A DNA stretch of 40,761 bases from UBA1858 sp964636225. Lineage in GTDB: Bacteria > Pseudomonadota > Gammaproteobacteria > UBA4575. The DNA lies in the NCBI GenBank assembly GCA_964636225.1, contig CAZWQM010000014.1, forward strand, positions 1 to 40,761. The letters are read 5' to 3'. Below, in pieces: positions 1-7,139 of the stretch (the stretch's first letter is position 1; the number at the start of each line of letters is the position of its first letter). Under the pieces are notes generated by a model. That model had not been told where the DNA came from and did not search any database. It saw nothing but the letters and a program-made list of their open reading frames with translations. Position numbers and translations under genes: made by a program.

Positions 1-115
1 GAAGAACTAAGCAGGTGAGACAACGAGTCCCGATAATGAGATCTAGCGCGCGTTGGGTGAATACTTTGCGTGTATTCTGTTTAGTGACTACTTGTTCCTT
101 CACGAAAATCGGATT

Positions 116-141
116 TACTTGTACAGTGAATTGATCAAGTA
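116..141. promoter_or_regulatory. Probable YefM/YoeB operator
   Basis: The sequence shows a 6-bp inverted repeat, TACTTG (116-121) and CAAGTA (136-141). A TGTACA palindrome (120-125) overlaps the left arm. The repeat lies 12 bp upstream of the antitoxin ATG at 154. YefM-YoeB complexes are known to bind operator palindromes with a TGTACA core and repress their own promoter. The assignment rests on this core and its position. I could not identify convincing -35 and -10 boxes. Confidence 0.5.
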
Positions 142-153
142 GGGGTTCATGTC

Positions 154-411
154 ATGCGAGTCATTAACTTTTCTGAAGCCAAGAGCAGCCTCAAGGGTGT
201 GATCGATCAGGTCATCGCTGATGCGGACTACACAGTAATTGCGAGGCGCGATGCGCCAGACGCCGTGGTCATGTCCCTGGACACGTTTAATGGTCTGATG
301 GAGACGGTGCACCTGTTGAAGTCGCCCGCGAACGCAGCGCATTTGGCCCGCTCGATTGAGCAGTTCCGTAAGGGTGAGGTGAGGCAGCAGGGTTTGGTTG
401 ATGTCGAATGA
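154..411 (+). CDS. yefM: YefM/Phd-family antitoxin
   Basis: An 85-residue protein with the usual length and layout of YefM antitoxins. The N-terminal DNA-binding/dimerisation part opens with MRVINFSEAKSSLKGVIDQV and continues with the VIARRDAPDAVVMSLDTFNGL segment typical of the Phd/YefM fold. The acidic-to-mixed C-terminal tail (from about residue 55) would wrap the toxin. The ATG at 154 follows an AGGGG Shine-Dalgarno-like stretch (141-145). The gene overlaps the toxin ORF by 11 nt, the normal coupled arrangement. It would neutralise a YoeB-type endoribonuclease and autorepress through the palindrome just upstream. Because the toxin is damaged, this may be an orphan antitoxin that still has regulatory activity. 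Confidence 0.9.
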   Translation: MRVINFSEAKSSLKGVIDQVIADADYTVIARRDAPDAVVMSLDTFNGLMETVHLLKSPANAAHLARSIEQFRKGEVRQQGLVDVE

Positions 412-691
412 TGGTGTCCATAAGCTGACCTGGACCATAGCTGCTTGGGATGATTACACCTACTGGCAGGGTCAAGACAAAAAGACCATCAAGCGCATCA
501 ATTCACTTATCAAAGATGCACTTCGTCAACCGTTTGACGGTATCGGAAAGCCTGAACTGTTGAGAGAAAACCTTTCGGGCTTCTGGTCGCGGCGAATCGA
601 TGACACGCATCGGTTGTCTATTGCGTTGAAGGCGAGTCACTTGTGGTCATTGCCTGCAGGTACTGCTAACAGTGAACTTTATTGCTGTTAG
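401..691 (+). pseudogene. yoeB: YoeB-family toxin, C-terminally frameshifted
   Basis: The N-terminal two thirds matches the YoeB mRNA endoribonuclease family: LTWTIAAWDDYTYWQ, then KKTIKRINSLIKDALRQPF, then NLSGFWSRRIDDTHRL. After the Leu codon at 614-616 the reading frame departs from the family and ends in an unrelated tail (SELYCC). Reading from 616 in the +1 frame restores a YoeB-like end: VYCVEGESLVVIACRYC, with stop at 667-669. A single missing base near 616/617 therefore disrupts the gene. Even the restored frame ends CRYC rather than the CRYHY of E. coli YoeB, so the catalytic C-terminal His-Tyr is absent either way. I take the ATG at 401 in preference to the TTG at 398. Probably inactive. 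Confidence 0.8.
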
Positions 692-801
692 ACAAATTTT
701 CCGCGCTTAAAAAGCATTTTTGTGCTTTGCTAATGAAGAGAATAGCGACCAGCAAATACATTCAGGTCGGTAACACAAACTCAAACCGTTAAGTGAACGA
801 A

Positions 802-2079
802 ATGGATTTAAAAGACAAAACAATCGCAATCCTCGGCTTAGGTTATGTTGGTTTGCCCTTGGCCGTCGAATTTGGCAAGAACCGCCCCGTTATTGGGTTT
901 GACAATAACCCGAAGCGCATCGTCGAACTTCGAAGTGGCAAAGATCACACGCTGGAGTGCAGTCCTGAGGAGTTGGTCGCTGCCAAGCATCTTCGTTACA
1001 GTTGCGACGAAGGTGATCTGCAGCATGCCCAAGTTTACATTGTGACCGTACCCACGCCCGTAGATGCCGCCAATCGCCCGAATATTACATCGTTGGTGAA
1101 CGCGAGCACCTCCGTCGGCAAAGCATTAAAGAGAGGCGATTTGGTGATCTATGAGTCAACGGTCTATCCTGGCGCAACAGAGGAGGTTTGCGTGCCTTTA
1201 CTGGAGCAGAACAGCGGACTTAAATACAATACGGACTTTTACTGCGGCTACAGTCCAGAGCGCATAAATCCTGGCGACAAAAAACATAGCTTGCGGACAA
1301 TTAAAAAAATCACGAGTGGGAGCACGGCTGACACAGCCGATGCGGTCGACCAACTCTACAACCAGATCATCATAGCGGGCACCTATAAGGCCAGCAGCAT
1401 AAAAGTAGCCGAGGCTGCCAAGGTAATCGAGAATACTCAACGTGACGTCAATATAGCGTTAATCAACGAGTTAAGTCTCATCTTCAACAAGTTAGATATA
1501 GATACTCTGGAAGTACTAGAAGCTGCTGGCAGCAAGTGGAACTTTTTACCCTTCCGCCCAGGGCTAGTCGGAGGTCATTGCATCGGTGTCGATCCATACT
1601 ACCTGACTCATAAAGCGCAAGAATTAGGATACCACCCGGAGGTGATTCTGGCCGGTCGTCGTATTAACGATAGCATGGCACGCCACGTGGCAGACGAAAC
1701 AGTAAAGTTGATGCTAAAAAAAAATATACCAGTGCTGAATAGCCGCGTTCTTGTTCTCGGTCTGACATTTAAGGAAAATTGCCCTGACTTCCGTAACACA
1801 AAGGTAGTAGACATAATAAAGATACTGGAAACTTATAATACTAAAGTAGACATCTATGATCCATGGGTCGATGTTACTGAGGCTAACCATGAATACGGGC
1901 TGAAGTGTCTGCAGAGACCGCCTCAAGTTGGGTTCTACAGTGCAATTATTCTAGCAGTTGGACATCATCAGTTCGTAGAACTTGGAGAAGCGGGAATTAA
2001 AGAGTGGGGAACTCCAAACATGGTATTGTTTGATGTAAAGAGTATTTTCCCACGGAAGGCTAGTGATGCAAGGCTTTAG
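802..2079 (+). CDS. wbpO: UDP-HexNAc C6-dehydrogenase, WbpO/TviB type
   Basis: Nucleotide sugar dehydrogenase of about 425 residues. It oxidises the C6 hydroxyl of a UDP-N-acetylhexosamine (UDP-GalNAc or UDP-GlcNAc) to the uronic acid with two NAD+. The NAD-binding GLGYVG is at residues 12-17. ESTVYPGAT and the catalytic-Cys motif GGHCIGVDPYY (Cys260) follow, then the UDP-binding C-terminal third containing LGLTFKENCPDFRNTK. The overall pattern is that of WbpO/TviB rather than WecC. A GTG at 793 in frame is an alternative start; I prefer the ATG at 802, which is preceded by AAGTGA. It is followed by a WbpP/TviC epimerase after 2 nt, the pair known from P. aeruginosa O6 and Vi antigen loci. 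Composition falls from about half G+C to about one quarter near the 3' end. Confidence 0.9.
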   Translation: MDLKDKTIAILGLGYVGLPLAVEFGKNRPVIGFDNNPKRIVELRSGKDHTLECSPEELVAAKHLRYSCDEGDLQHAQVYIVTVPTPVDAANRPNITSLVNASTSVGKALKRGDLVIYESTVYPGATEEVCVPLLEQNSGLKYNTDFYCGYSPERINPGDKKHSLRTIKKITSGSTADTADAVDQLYNQIIIAGTYKASSIKVAEAAKVIENTQRDVNIALINELSLIFNKLDIDTLEVLEAAGSKWNFLPFRPGLVGGHCIGVDPYYLTHKAQELGYHPEVILAGRRINDSMARHVADETVKLMLKKNIPVLNSRVLVLGLTFKENCPDFRNTKVVDIIKILETYNTKVDIYDPWVDVTEANHEYGLKCLQRPPQVGFYSAIILAVGHHQFVELGEAGIKEWGTPNMVLFDVKSIFPRKASDARL

Positions 2080-2081
2080 AT

Positions 2082-3116
2082 ATGTGCAAAATAGATGACG
2101 AAAAAGAAAAACTATCAAAAAAACCAAGAAATTGGTTGGTAACTGGTTGTGCTGGATTCATAGGTAGCAATATATTAGAAGAACTTCTAAAACAGAATCA
2201 GTATGTACGGGGAATTGATAATTTTAAAACTGGATCCCAGTTGAATTTGGATCGTGTAAAAGAAAACGTAACTGAAAGTCAATGGAATAGATTTGAGTTT
2301 AAGCAAGGAGACATAAAAAATATTACAAATTGTGTGGAGTCGTGCAAAGATGTCGATTTTGTTTTGCATCAGGCAGCTTTAGGGAGTGTGCCGAGAAGTT
2401 TGGAAGATCCCATAGCGACAAATGAGACAAACATCTCCGGATTTCTGAATATTATAACTGCTGCGAAAAATGAAAAGGTTAGAAACTTTGTTTATGCTGC
2501 GAGTAGTAGTACCTATGGTGATCATCCTGACCTACCGAAAGTTGAAGATAAATTCGGGAATCCATTGAGCCCGTATGCTGTGACAAAATATGTAAATGAA
2601 TTATATGGTCAAATATATAAAAAATGTTATGACTTCGATTCGATTGGATTGCGATATTTTAATGTGTTTGGGCCAAATCAATCAAAGGATGGCCCTTATT
2701 CGGCCGTGATACCAAAATGGATCTATGCGATTCTCAATGGGAAAGAAATCGTAATCAATGGCGATGGCACAACTACTAGAGACTTTACGTATATTGAGAA
2801 TGTAGTGCAAGCAAATATATTGGCTGCAACAAATACATCGAAACGCGCTGGAAGCGAAATCTACAACGTTGCAATGGGGCAACGCACATCATTGATTCAG
2901 TTGATCGAATATATTTCAAAGGAATTAATAAAAAAAGGCTTCGAGCGTGAAATAAAAATAAAATACGATATTGCGCGAAAGGGTGATGTAAAACACTCAG
3001 AGGCGTGTATTAAAAAAATTTCCGAAGGGCTGGGCTATGTTCCGAAAGTGTACATAAGAGAGGGGCTGGAATTCACAATAGATTGGTTTTTAAAAGCGGA
3101 AAAGATTTATAAATAG
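2082..3116 (+). CDS. wbpP: UDP-HexNAc C4-epimerase, WbpP/TviC type
   Basis: Extended SDR of 344 residues. It interconverts gluco and galacto forms of UDP-GlcNAc or its uronic acid at C4. The Rossmann motif GCAGFIGS is at residues 22-29, preceded by the NWLVTG signature of WbpP/TviC proteins. Ser141-Ser143 and Tyr165-x3-Lys169 (SPYAVTKY) form the catalytic triad region. GLRYFNVFGPNQ is the usual nucleotide-sugar loop. The N-terminal extension of about 15 residues before the Rossmann strand is normal for this subfamily. It starts 2 nt after the dehydrogenase stop codon, so the two should make UDP-GalNAcA or UDP-GalNAc together. The gene is strongly AT-rich. Confidence 0.88.
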   Translation: MCKIDDEKEKLSKKPRNWLVTGCAGFIGSNILEELLKQNQYVRGIDNFKTGSQLNLDRVKENVTESQWNRFEFKQGDIKNITNCVESCKDVDFVLHQAALGSVPRSLEDPIATNETNISGFLNIITAAKNEKVRNFVYAASSSTYGDHPDLPKVEDKFGNPLSPYAVTKYVNELYGQIYKKCYDFDSIGLRYFNVFGPNQSKDGPYSAVIPKWIYAILNGKEIVINGDGTTTRDFTYIENVVQANILAATNTSKRAGSEIYNVAMGQRTSLIQLIEYISKELIKKGFEREIKIKYDIARKGDVKHSEACIKKISEGLGYVPKVYIREGLEFTIDWFLKAEKIYK

Positions 3117-3125
3117 GAATGAGCG

Positions 3126-4100
3126 ATGGGAAACAAAGTATTGGTAACCGGAGCAGGTGGGTTCATTGGGTCACACCTAACAGAAACACTTTTGCAAGAG
3201 GGATATGAAGTAAGAGCGTTGATACACTACAATTCAAGAAACGACTGGGGTTGGCTCCAACCAGATGAATATGTGGAAGTAATGGCGGGAGATATACGAG
3301 ATCCCGAGCTATGTATTAAAGCCTCAAAAGGCGTAGATGCAGTCTTTAACTTGGCAGCATTAATCGCAATTCCCTATTCATACCAGGCAGTACACAGTTA
3401 CGCTGCTACAAATATTACTGGCACCGTGAATTTATTGAACGCGTCGTTATTTAACGGTGTTTCGAAATTCATTCAGATGTCTACAAGTGAGGTTTATGGA
3501 ACCGCGAAATATGTTCCCATCGATGAAAATCACCCACTTCAACCGCAGTCGCCTTACAGTGCAACGAAAATCGGATCCGACGCAATCGCGATGAGCTACT
3601 ATAATACCTTTGAACTGCCTGTAACAATCGCGCGACCATTTAATACATATGGTCCGCGTCAATCAGCGAGAGCCGTAATACCCGCTGTGCTAGTCCAACT
3701 ACTCAGCGGCGCAAACGCGATAAAACTAGGAGATGTGACCCCCACGAGAGATTTCAATTATGTCACAGACACATGCGCCTCATTAGTAAAATTATCAGAA
3801 AATTCAAATGCAGAAGGCGAGATAGTAAATATTGGAAGTAATACCGAAATCAGCGTACTCGGAGTTGTTCAAGAGATGATGCGGCAGATCGGTGTAGATG
3901 TCCCTATTGCGGTCGATAATGAGAGAATTCGCCCTGCTGGCTCGGAAGTACACCGGCTCGTTTGTGAAAATACAAAAATGAAGAAATATATCGGTAATAT
4001 GCAACAAACAAAAATATCCGAAGGGATAAGGAGAACAATCGAATGGTTTAAAATCGAGGAAAATTTAAAGAAGTATCATCATACAATCTACAATCGATAA
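3126..4100 (+). CDS. legB: LegB-like NDP-HexNAc 4,6-dehydratase (SDR)
   Basis: Extended SDR of 324 residues. The Rossmann GAGGFIGS is at 9-16. The STSEVYGTA strand lies near 119-127, Tyr144-x3-Lys148 sits in QSPYSATKIG, and RPFNTYGPRQSARAVIP follows. The GDVTPTRDFNYV segment and the RIRPAGSEVHRL stretch are hallmarks of LegB proteins. LegB forms the 4-keto-6-deoxy intermediate from an NDP-GlcNAc, GDP-GlcNAc in Campylobacter legionaminic acid synthesis. No LegC, LegG or LegI homologue follows, so the product here is probably another deoxy sugar. It lies 9 nt after the epimerase and 2 nt before the cytidylyltransferase. The family call is solid; the exact substrate is not known. Confidence 0.78.
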   Translation: MGNKVLVTGAGGFIGSHLTETLLQEGYEVRALIHYNSRNDWGWLQPDEYVEVMAGDIRDPELCIKASKGVDAVFNLAALIAIPYSYQAVHSYAATNITGTVNLLNASLFNGVSKFIQMSTSEVYGTAKYVPIDENHPLQPQSPYSATKIGSDAIAMSYYNTFELPVTIARPFNTYGPRQSARAVIPAVLVQLLSGANAIKLGDVTPTRDFNYVTDTCASLVKLSENSNAEGEIVNIGSNTEISVLGVVQEMMRQIGVDVPIAVDNERIRPAGSEVHRLVCENTKMKKYIGNMQQTKISEGIRRTIEWFKIEENLKKYHHTIYNR

Positions 4101-4102
4101 AA

Positions 4103-4525
4103 ATGATAATTGGATACACTGCCGGGGTTTATGATCTATTTCACATCGGTCATGTACGACTCTTAAAAAAAGCCAAGAGCCTATGCGACAAGTTGATAGT
4201 TGGTGTCAGCACAGATGAATTAGTATATCAAACGAAGAAAAAAAAACCGGTAATATCGTTTGAGGAGCGCTGTGAAGTTGTAAGTTCATGCCGGTATGTT
4301 GATTTAGTGGTTCCGCAAGTCGAAACAAATAAATTCGCGTATCATGAAAAGCTAAAATATGACTTGCTGTTTGTTGGCGACGATTGGTATGGATCCGATA
4401 AGTGGAAGGAATATGACGAAGTGGCCGAATCCAAGAATGTGCGAATAATATATCACCCGTATACACAAGGAACATCATCTACGTTAATAAACAAAATTCT
4501 TGTGGAAACACGTGATCGAATCTAA
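4103..4525 (+). CDS. tagD: TagD-like glycerol-3-phosphate cytidylyltransferase
   Basis: A 140-residue single-domain cytidylyltransferase, close to the length of TagD. The CTP-binding HIGH motif is at residues 14-17 (DLFHIGHVRLL). FVGDDWYGSDKWKEY follows, and TQGTSST (121-127) matches the RTxGISTT signature near the C-terminus. TagD makes CDP-glycerol from glycerol-3-phosphate and CTP. A CDP-glycerol glycerophosphotransferase-like gene at 19680 is the obvious partner. A run of nine A (4238-4246) falls in the QTKKKKP segment. The related TarI-type ribitol enzymes have a different fold, so glycerol or a similar small alcohol phosphate is more likely, though related enzymes use other phosphates. 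Confidence 0.82.
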   Translation: MIIGYTAGVYDLFHIGHVRLLKKAKSLCDKLIVGVSTDELVYQTKKKKPVISFEERCEVVSSCRYVDLVVPQVETNKFAYHEKLKYDLLFVGDDWYGSDKWKEYDEVAESKNVRIIYHPYTQGTSSTLINKILVETRDRI

Positions 4526-5564
4526 GATAATATTGATAGCACCTTATCCTCCTAAGTACGGGGGAATCTCAGTACATGCGTATCGAATGTGTGATATCTT
4601 ACAAAAATATAATATAAATTATGAGCTATATGATACACAAAACGAAATACACGAAAATAAAACTCATAATATATATCCAGCCAAAAAGATAAGGCAGAAA
4701 GTATGCCTATACTTAAAACTGATATGCCAAAAAAATATATTAATACACCTACATAGCCCGTCCTTTTGGGCGCGAATATCCTTTGCGATGTATGCATTAA
4801 TTGGGAAAAAAGTAATATTGCATGTGCATGGTGCATCACTAAAAGAAGTAAGAAAAGATATAGTAAAATATTACTGCTTAAAGCTCCTATCAAGGAGAGT
4901 AGTGTATCTTGTTGATAATAAGGAAATAGAGCTATGTGCAAGGGACTTTAATCCTAAGGATATAAAATTGATCGACGCGTACATACCTGAGAATAAGTAT
5001 GGCCTCAATGAGTTTCCTAAGGCACTGCGCAAGCCTAAATCAGATGAGATTTGTATTTTTTCAATGGGGTGGCATGAAGAATATCAAGGAGCACCACTTT
5101 ATGGTTTTGATATTTTATTAACCGCGTTAAGCAAAGTATTGCAAAGCACTGATGCTCACTTATATTTAAAAATTTTAGGTACTAGATGTGTGAGAGAAAG
5201 TAGGCGTTTTAAAGATACAGTCGAAAAGTTAAACATTGGAACGAAAATCACAATAATTGATGAGGAGATCGACAATATGAATGCAATATACGAAAACATA
5301 GATATATATGTACGTGCTGCAAGAAGTGATGGCTCATCACTTTCTGTAAAGGAGGCAATTGAATGCGGGGCAACAGTTTTGGCTAGTGACTCTGTTGCGC
5401 GTCCGGAAAATGTGCATTTATATCAAACAGAAGATGCTGATGAGCTAGCAAGGAAAATAGTCGAAATTGGAAAAAGAACTATTAGTCAGAAAAAAAGAGA
5501 AGTGGCTCTTGAGAATAATGGTTTGCGAATTTGTAAAGAAATCTACGGGATCCAAGGACTATGA
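4512..5564 (+). CDS. Glycosyltransferase, family 4 (GT-B)
   Basis: About 350 residues with GT-B architecture. It opens IILIAPYPPKYGGISVHAYR, the GT4 N-terminal strand plus glycine-rich loop. An HVHGASL strand lies near residue 110. The donor-binding region near the C-terminus reads RSDGSSLSVKEAIECG, with the glutamates of the family E-x7-E motif region. No membrane segment, so it should act at the cytoplasmic face, adding one sugar to the lipid-linked repeat unit. The reading frame extends back to a TTG at 4500. I prefer the GTG at 4512, preceded by GGAAA, giving a 14-nt overlap with the cytidylyltransferase. Acceptor and donor cannot be read from sequence. Confidence 0.8.
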   Translation: MIESKIILIAPYPPKYGGISVHAYRMCDILQKYNINYELYDTQNEIHENKTHNIYPAKKIRQKVCLYLKLICQKNILIHLHSPSFWARISFAMYALIGKKVILHVHGASLKEVRKDIVKYYCLKLLSRRVVYLVDNKEIELCARDFNPKDIKLIDAYIPENKYGLNEFPKALRKPKSDEICIFSMGWHEEYQGAPLYGFDILLTALSKVLQSTDAHLYLKILGTRCVRESRRFKDTVEKLNIGTKITIIDEEIDNMNAIYENIDIYVRAARSDGSSLSVKEAIECGATVLASDSVARPENVHLYQTEDADELARKIVEIGKRTISQKKREVALENNGLRICKEIYGIQGL

Positions 5565-6259
5565 TCAAGACCGCCGTGATACTTGCAGGTGGATTAGGCA
5601 CTAGGCTTGCGCCGTATACTTTGACCATACCAAAGCCGCTAGTCCCAATATGCGGGGAGCCAATAATAGAGATAATAATTCGCAGGCTTGTGGCAGAAGG
5701 AATCACAGATATTCACATTGCACTAAATCACATGGCGTCATATATCTCTGCGTTTCTCGGTAATGGTGATAAATACAACGCTACTATAAAATATAATCAT
5801 GAAAATAAGCAACTTGGAACGGTCGGACCTCTGGCTCAAATAGATGACCTACCTAACAGTTTTTTCGTGTTGAACGGAGACCTGCTCATGAATCTATCGT
5901 TCAAGGAGCTATTTAAAAGTCACCAAAAAGCCAATTGTCAATTAACAGTTGGGGTAAATAGGCGTGAAAAAAATATAGATTATGGCGTTATACACTTAGA
6001 TGAAGATCAGAAAATTGTAAGATTCGAAGAGAAGCCGACAATTGAATATAAGGTAAGCATGGGTGTATATGTATTCGAAAAAAATCTAATAAATAGTATC
6101 CCTAAAAACAAATATTTTGGCTTTGATCAGTTGATACATCAAATGATCCGTCAAAAACTAAAAGTTAACACCTATCTACACGATGGATACTGGCTGGATA
6201 TAGGAAGGCCTGACGACTACGAGCGCGCTAACAGAGACTATAAGTCATTGAAGATATAA
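5561..6259 (+). CDS. Sugar-1-phosphate nucleotidyltransferase
   Basis: A 232-residue NTP_transferase (GT-A fold) protein. The activating signature GGLGTRLAPYTLTIPKPLVP occupies about residues 11-30. The metal-binding FVLNGDLLMN and the FEEKP, GVYVF and WLDIGRPDDY segments typical of this family follow. At this length it lacks the left-handed helix domain of GlmU and the CBS domains of PtmE. It most resembles short enzymes of the HddC type, which make GDP- or CDP-activated sugars. It overlaps the upstream glycosyltransferase by 4 nt (ATGA) and is followed one base later by an SDR. It may activate a sugar processed by the LegB-like dehydratase or by that SDR. Nucleotide specificity cannot be assigned. 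Confidence 0.8.
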   Translation: MIKTAVILAGGLGTRLAPYTLTIPKPLVPICGEPIIEIIIRRLVAEGITDIHIALNHMASYISAFLGNGDKYNATIKYNHENKQLGTVGPLAQIDDLPNSFFVLNGDLLMNLSFKELFKSHQKANCQLTVGVNRREKNIDYGVIHLDEDQKIVRFEEKPTIEYKVSMGVYVFEKNLINSIPKNKYFGFDQLIHQMIRQKLKVNTYLHDGYWLDIGRPDDYERANRDYKSLKI

Positions 6260-6260
6260 A

Positions 6261-7139
6261 ATGAAGGTATTAATACTTGGTGAAAAGGGATTTGTAGGAA
6301 AGACAATATATAGAAAAATTAAACAATCGGCGATAATTGAGCCTTTGATCCTCAGAGAATTGTTTAAAGATGGAAGTGAAAGAGTAAATAGTGAGAATAT
6401 AAGATTACTAGCAGGTGAGATTATAGGTAATAAAGTAAAAATAATAATAAATGCGACTAACGGATATGTGTCAAAAGATAATCCCCCCTTGAAGTTAATA
6501 GAACATGTGATAAAAACCTCGTCTGATCACATCCTAATCATTCACTTGGGATCCGCGGCCGAGTATGGGTTAAAGAAAATAGACGAGAGAATAAGAGAAG
6601 ATTGCAATACAAAACCAGACACAGAATATGGCAGACTAAAAGATAGTGAGGTGAAAAAATTACGGAGTATTAGTCGAGATGGGAATTGCAGTGTACTAGT
6701 ATTCAGAATATTTAATATAGTTGGCGAACTCGAAAAACAAAACACTTTTCTTGGAGATATATATAGGCAAATTTATATTGCTAAAGAAAAAATTATCAGA
6801 TTGAAGGAAATTGGGCACATAAGAGATTTCATCGGTATAGATGACATAGCCGAGACTATTTACAGATCGATTGTTAATTACGAGACATTTCGTAAAGAAA
6901 ATTTTGACATTATAAATTTGGCGTCCGGAAAACCAATATCTCAAACCAAAATCGTAGAAAAAATCAAGGAAATATTCCAAGACGACTTACTTTGGCAGTA
7001 TAAGCTATTAAATTATGAAAGCATCACATATTCCGTTGCCGATATTGAAAAATTAAATAAAAAAGGTCTGGCTAGTGAAGTTCAATCGATGAGTTACCTG
7101 TTGAATAAATTCTTTCCTAAAACAAAGGTGATGGAATGA
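6261..7139 (+). CDS. NAD(P)-dependent SDR epimerase/reductase
   Basis: A 292-residue extended SDR. The Rossmann GEKGFVG is at residues 7-13, LGSAAEYG contains the candidate catalytic Ser98, and Tyr123-x3-Lys127 sits in TEYGRLK. FRIFNIVG and HIRDFIGIDDIAE are the usual sugar-nucleotide contacts. It probably reduces or epimerises a nucleotide-bound keto sugar, perhaps the product of the nucleotidyltransferase one base upstream or of the LegB-like dehydratase. Very AT-rich, with many ATA and AGA codons. It overlaps the next gene by 4 nt (ATGA). Whether it is a reductase or an epimerase cannot be decided from sequence. Confidence 0.75.
   Translation: MKVLILGEKGFVGKTIYRKIKQSAIIEPLILRELFKDGSERVNSENIRLLAGEIIGNKVKIIINATNGYVSKDNPPLKLIEHVIKTSSDHILIIHLGSAAEYGLKKIDERIREDCNTKPDTEYGRLKDSEVKKLRSISRDGNCSVLVFRIFNIVGELEKQNTFLGDIYRQIYIAKEKIIRLKEIGHIRDFIGIDDIAETIYRSIVNYETFRKENFDIINLASGKPISQTKIVEKIKEIFQDDLLWQYKLLNYESITYSVADIEKLNKKGLASEVQSMSYLLNKFFPKTKVME

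Noticed and set aside
711..728. Hairpin AAAGCA-loop-TGCTTT after the yoeB remnant as a terminator
   Set aside because: The stem has only 6 pairs, four of them A-T, and no T-tract follows, so it is too weak to call.
692..801. JUMPstart/ops element expected before a polysaccharide operon
   Set aside because: No GGCGGTAG core or JUMPstart-like sequence is visible in the region upstream of the first polysaccharide gene.
3126..4100. Legionaminic acid biosynthesis locus
   Set aside because: Only a LegB-like dehydratase is present; no synthase, 2-epimerase or CMP-transferase genes are seen.
4103..4525. Gram-positive origin because of a TagD-like gene
   Set aside because: Wzx/Wzy, WbpO/WbpP, WecB/WecC and ArnE/F-like genes point to a Gram-negative surface polymer; TagD-like enzymes also occur in Gram-negative capsule and O-antigen loci.
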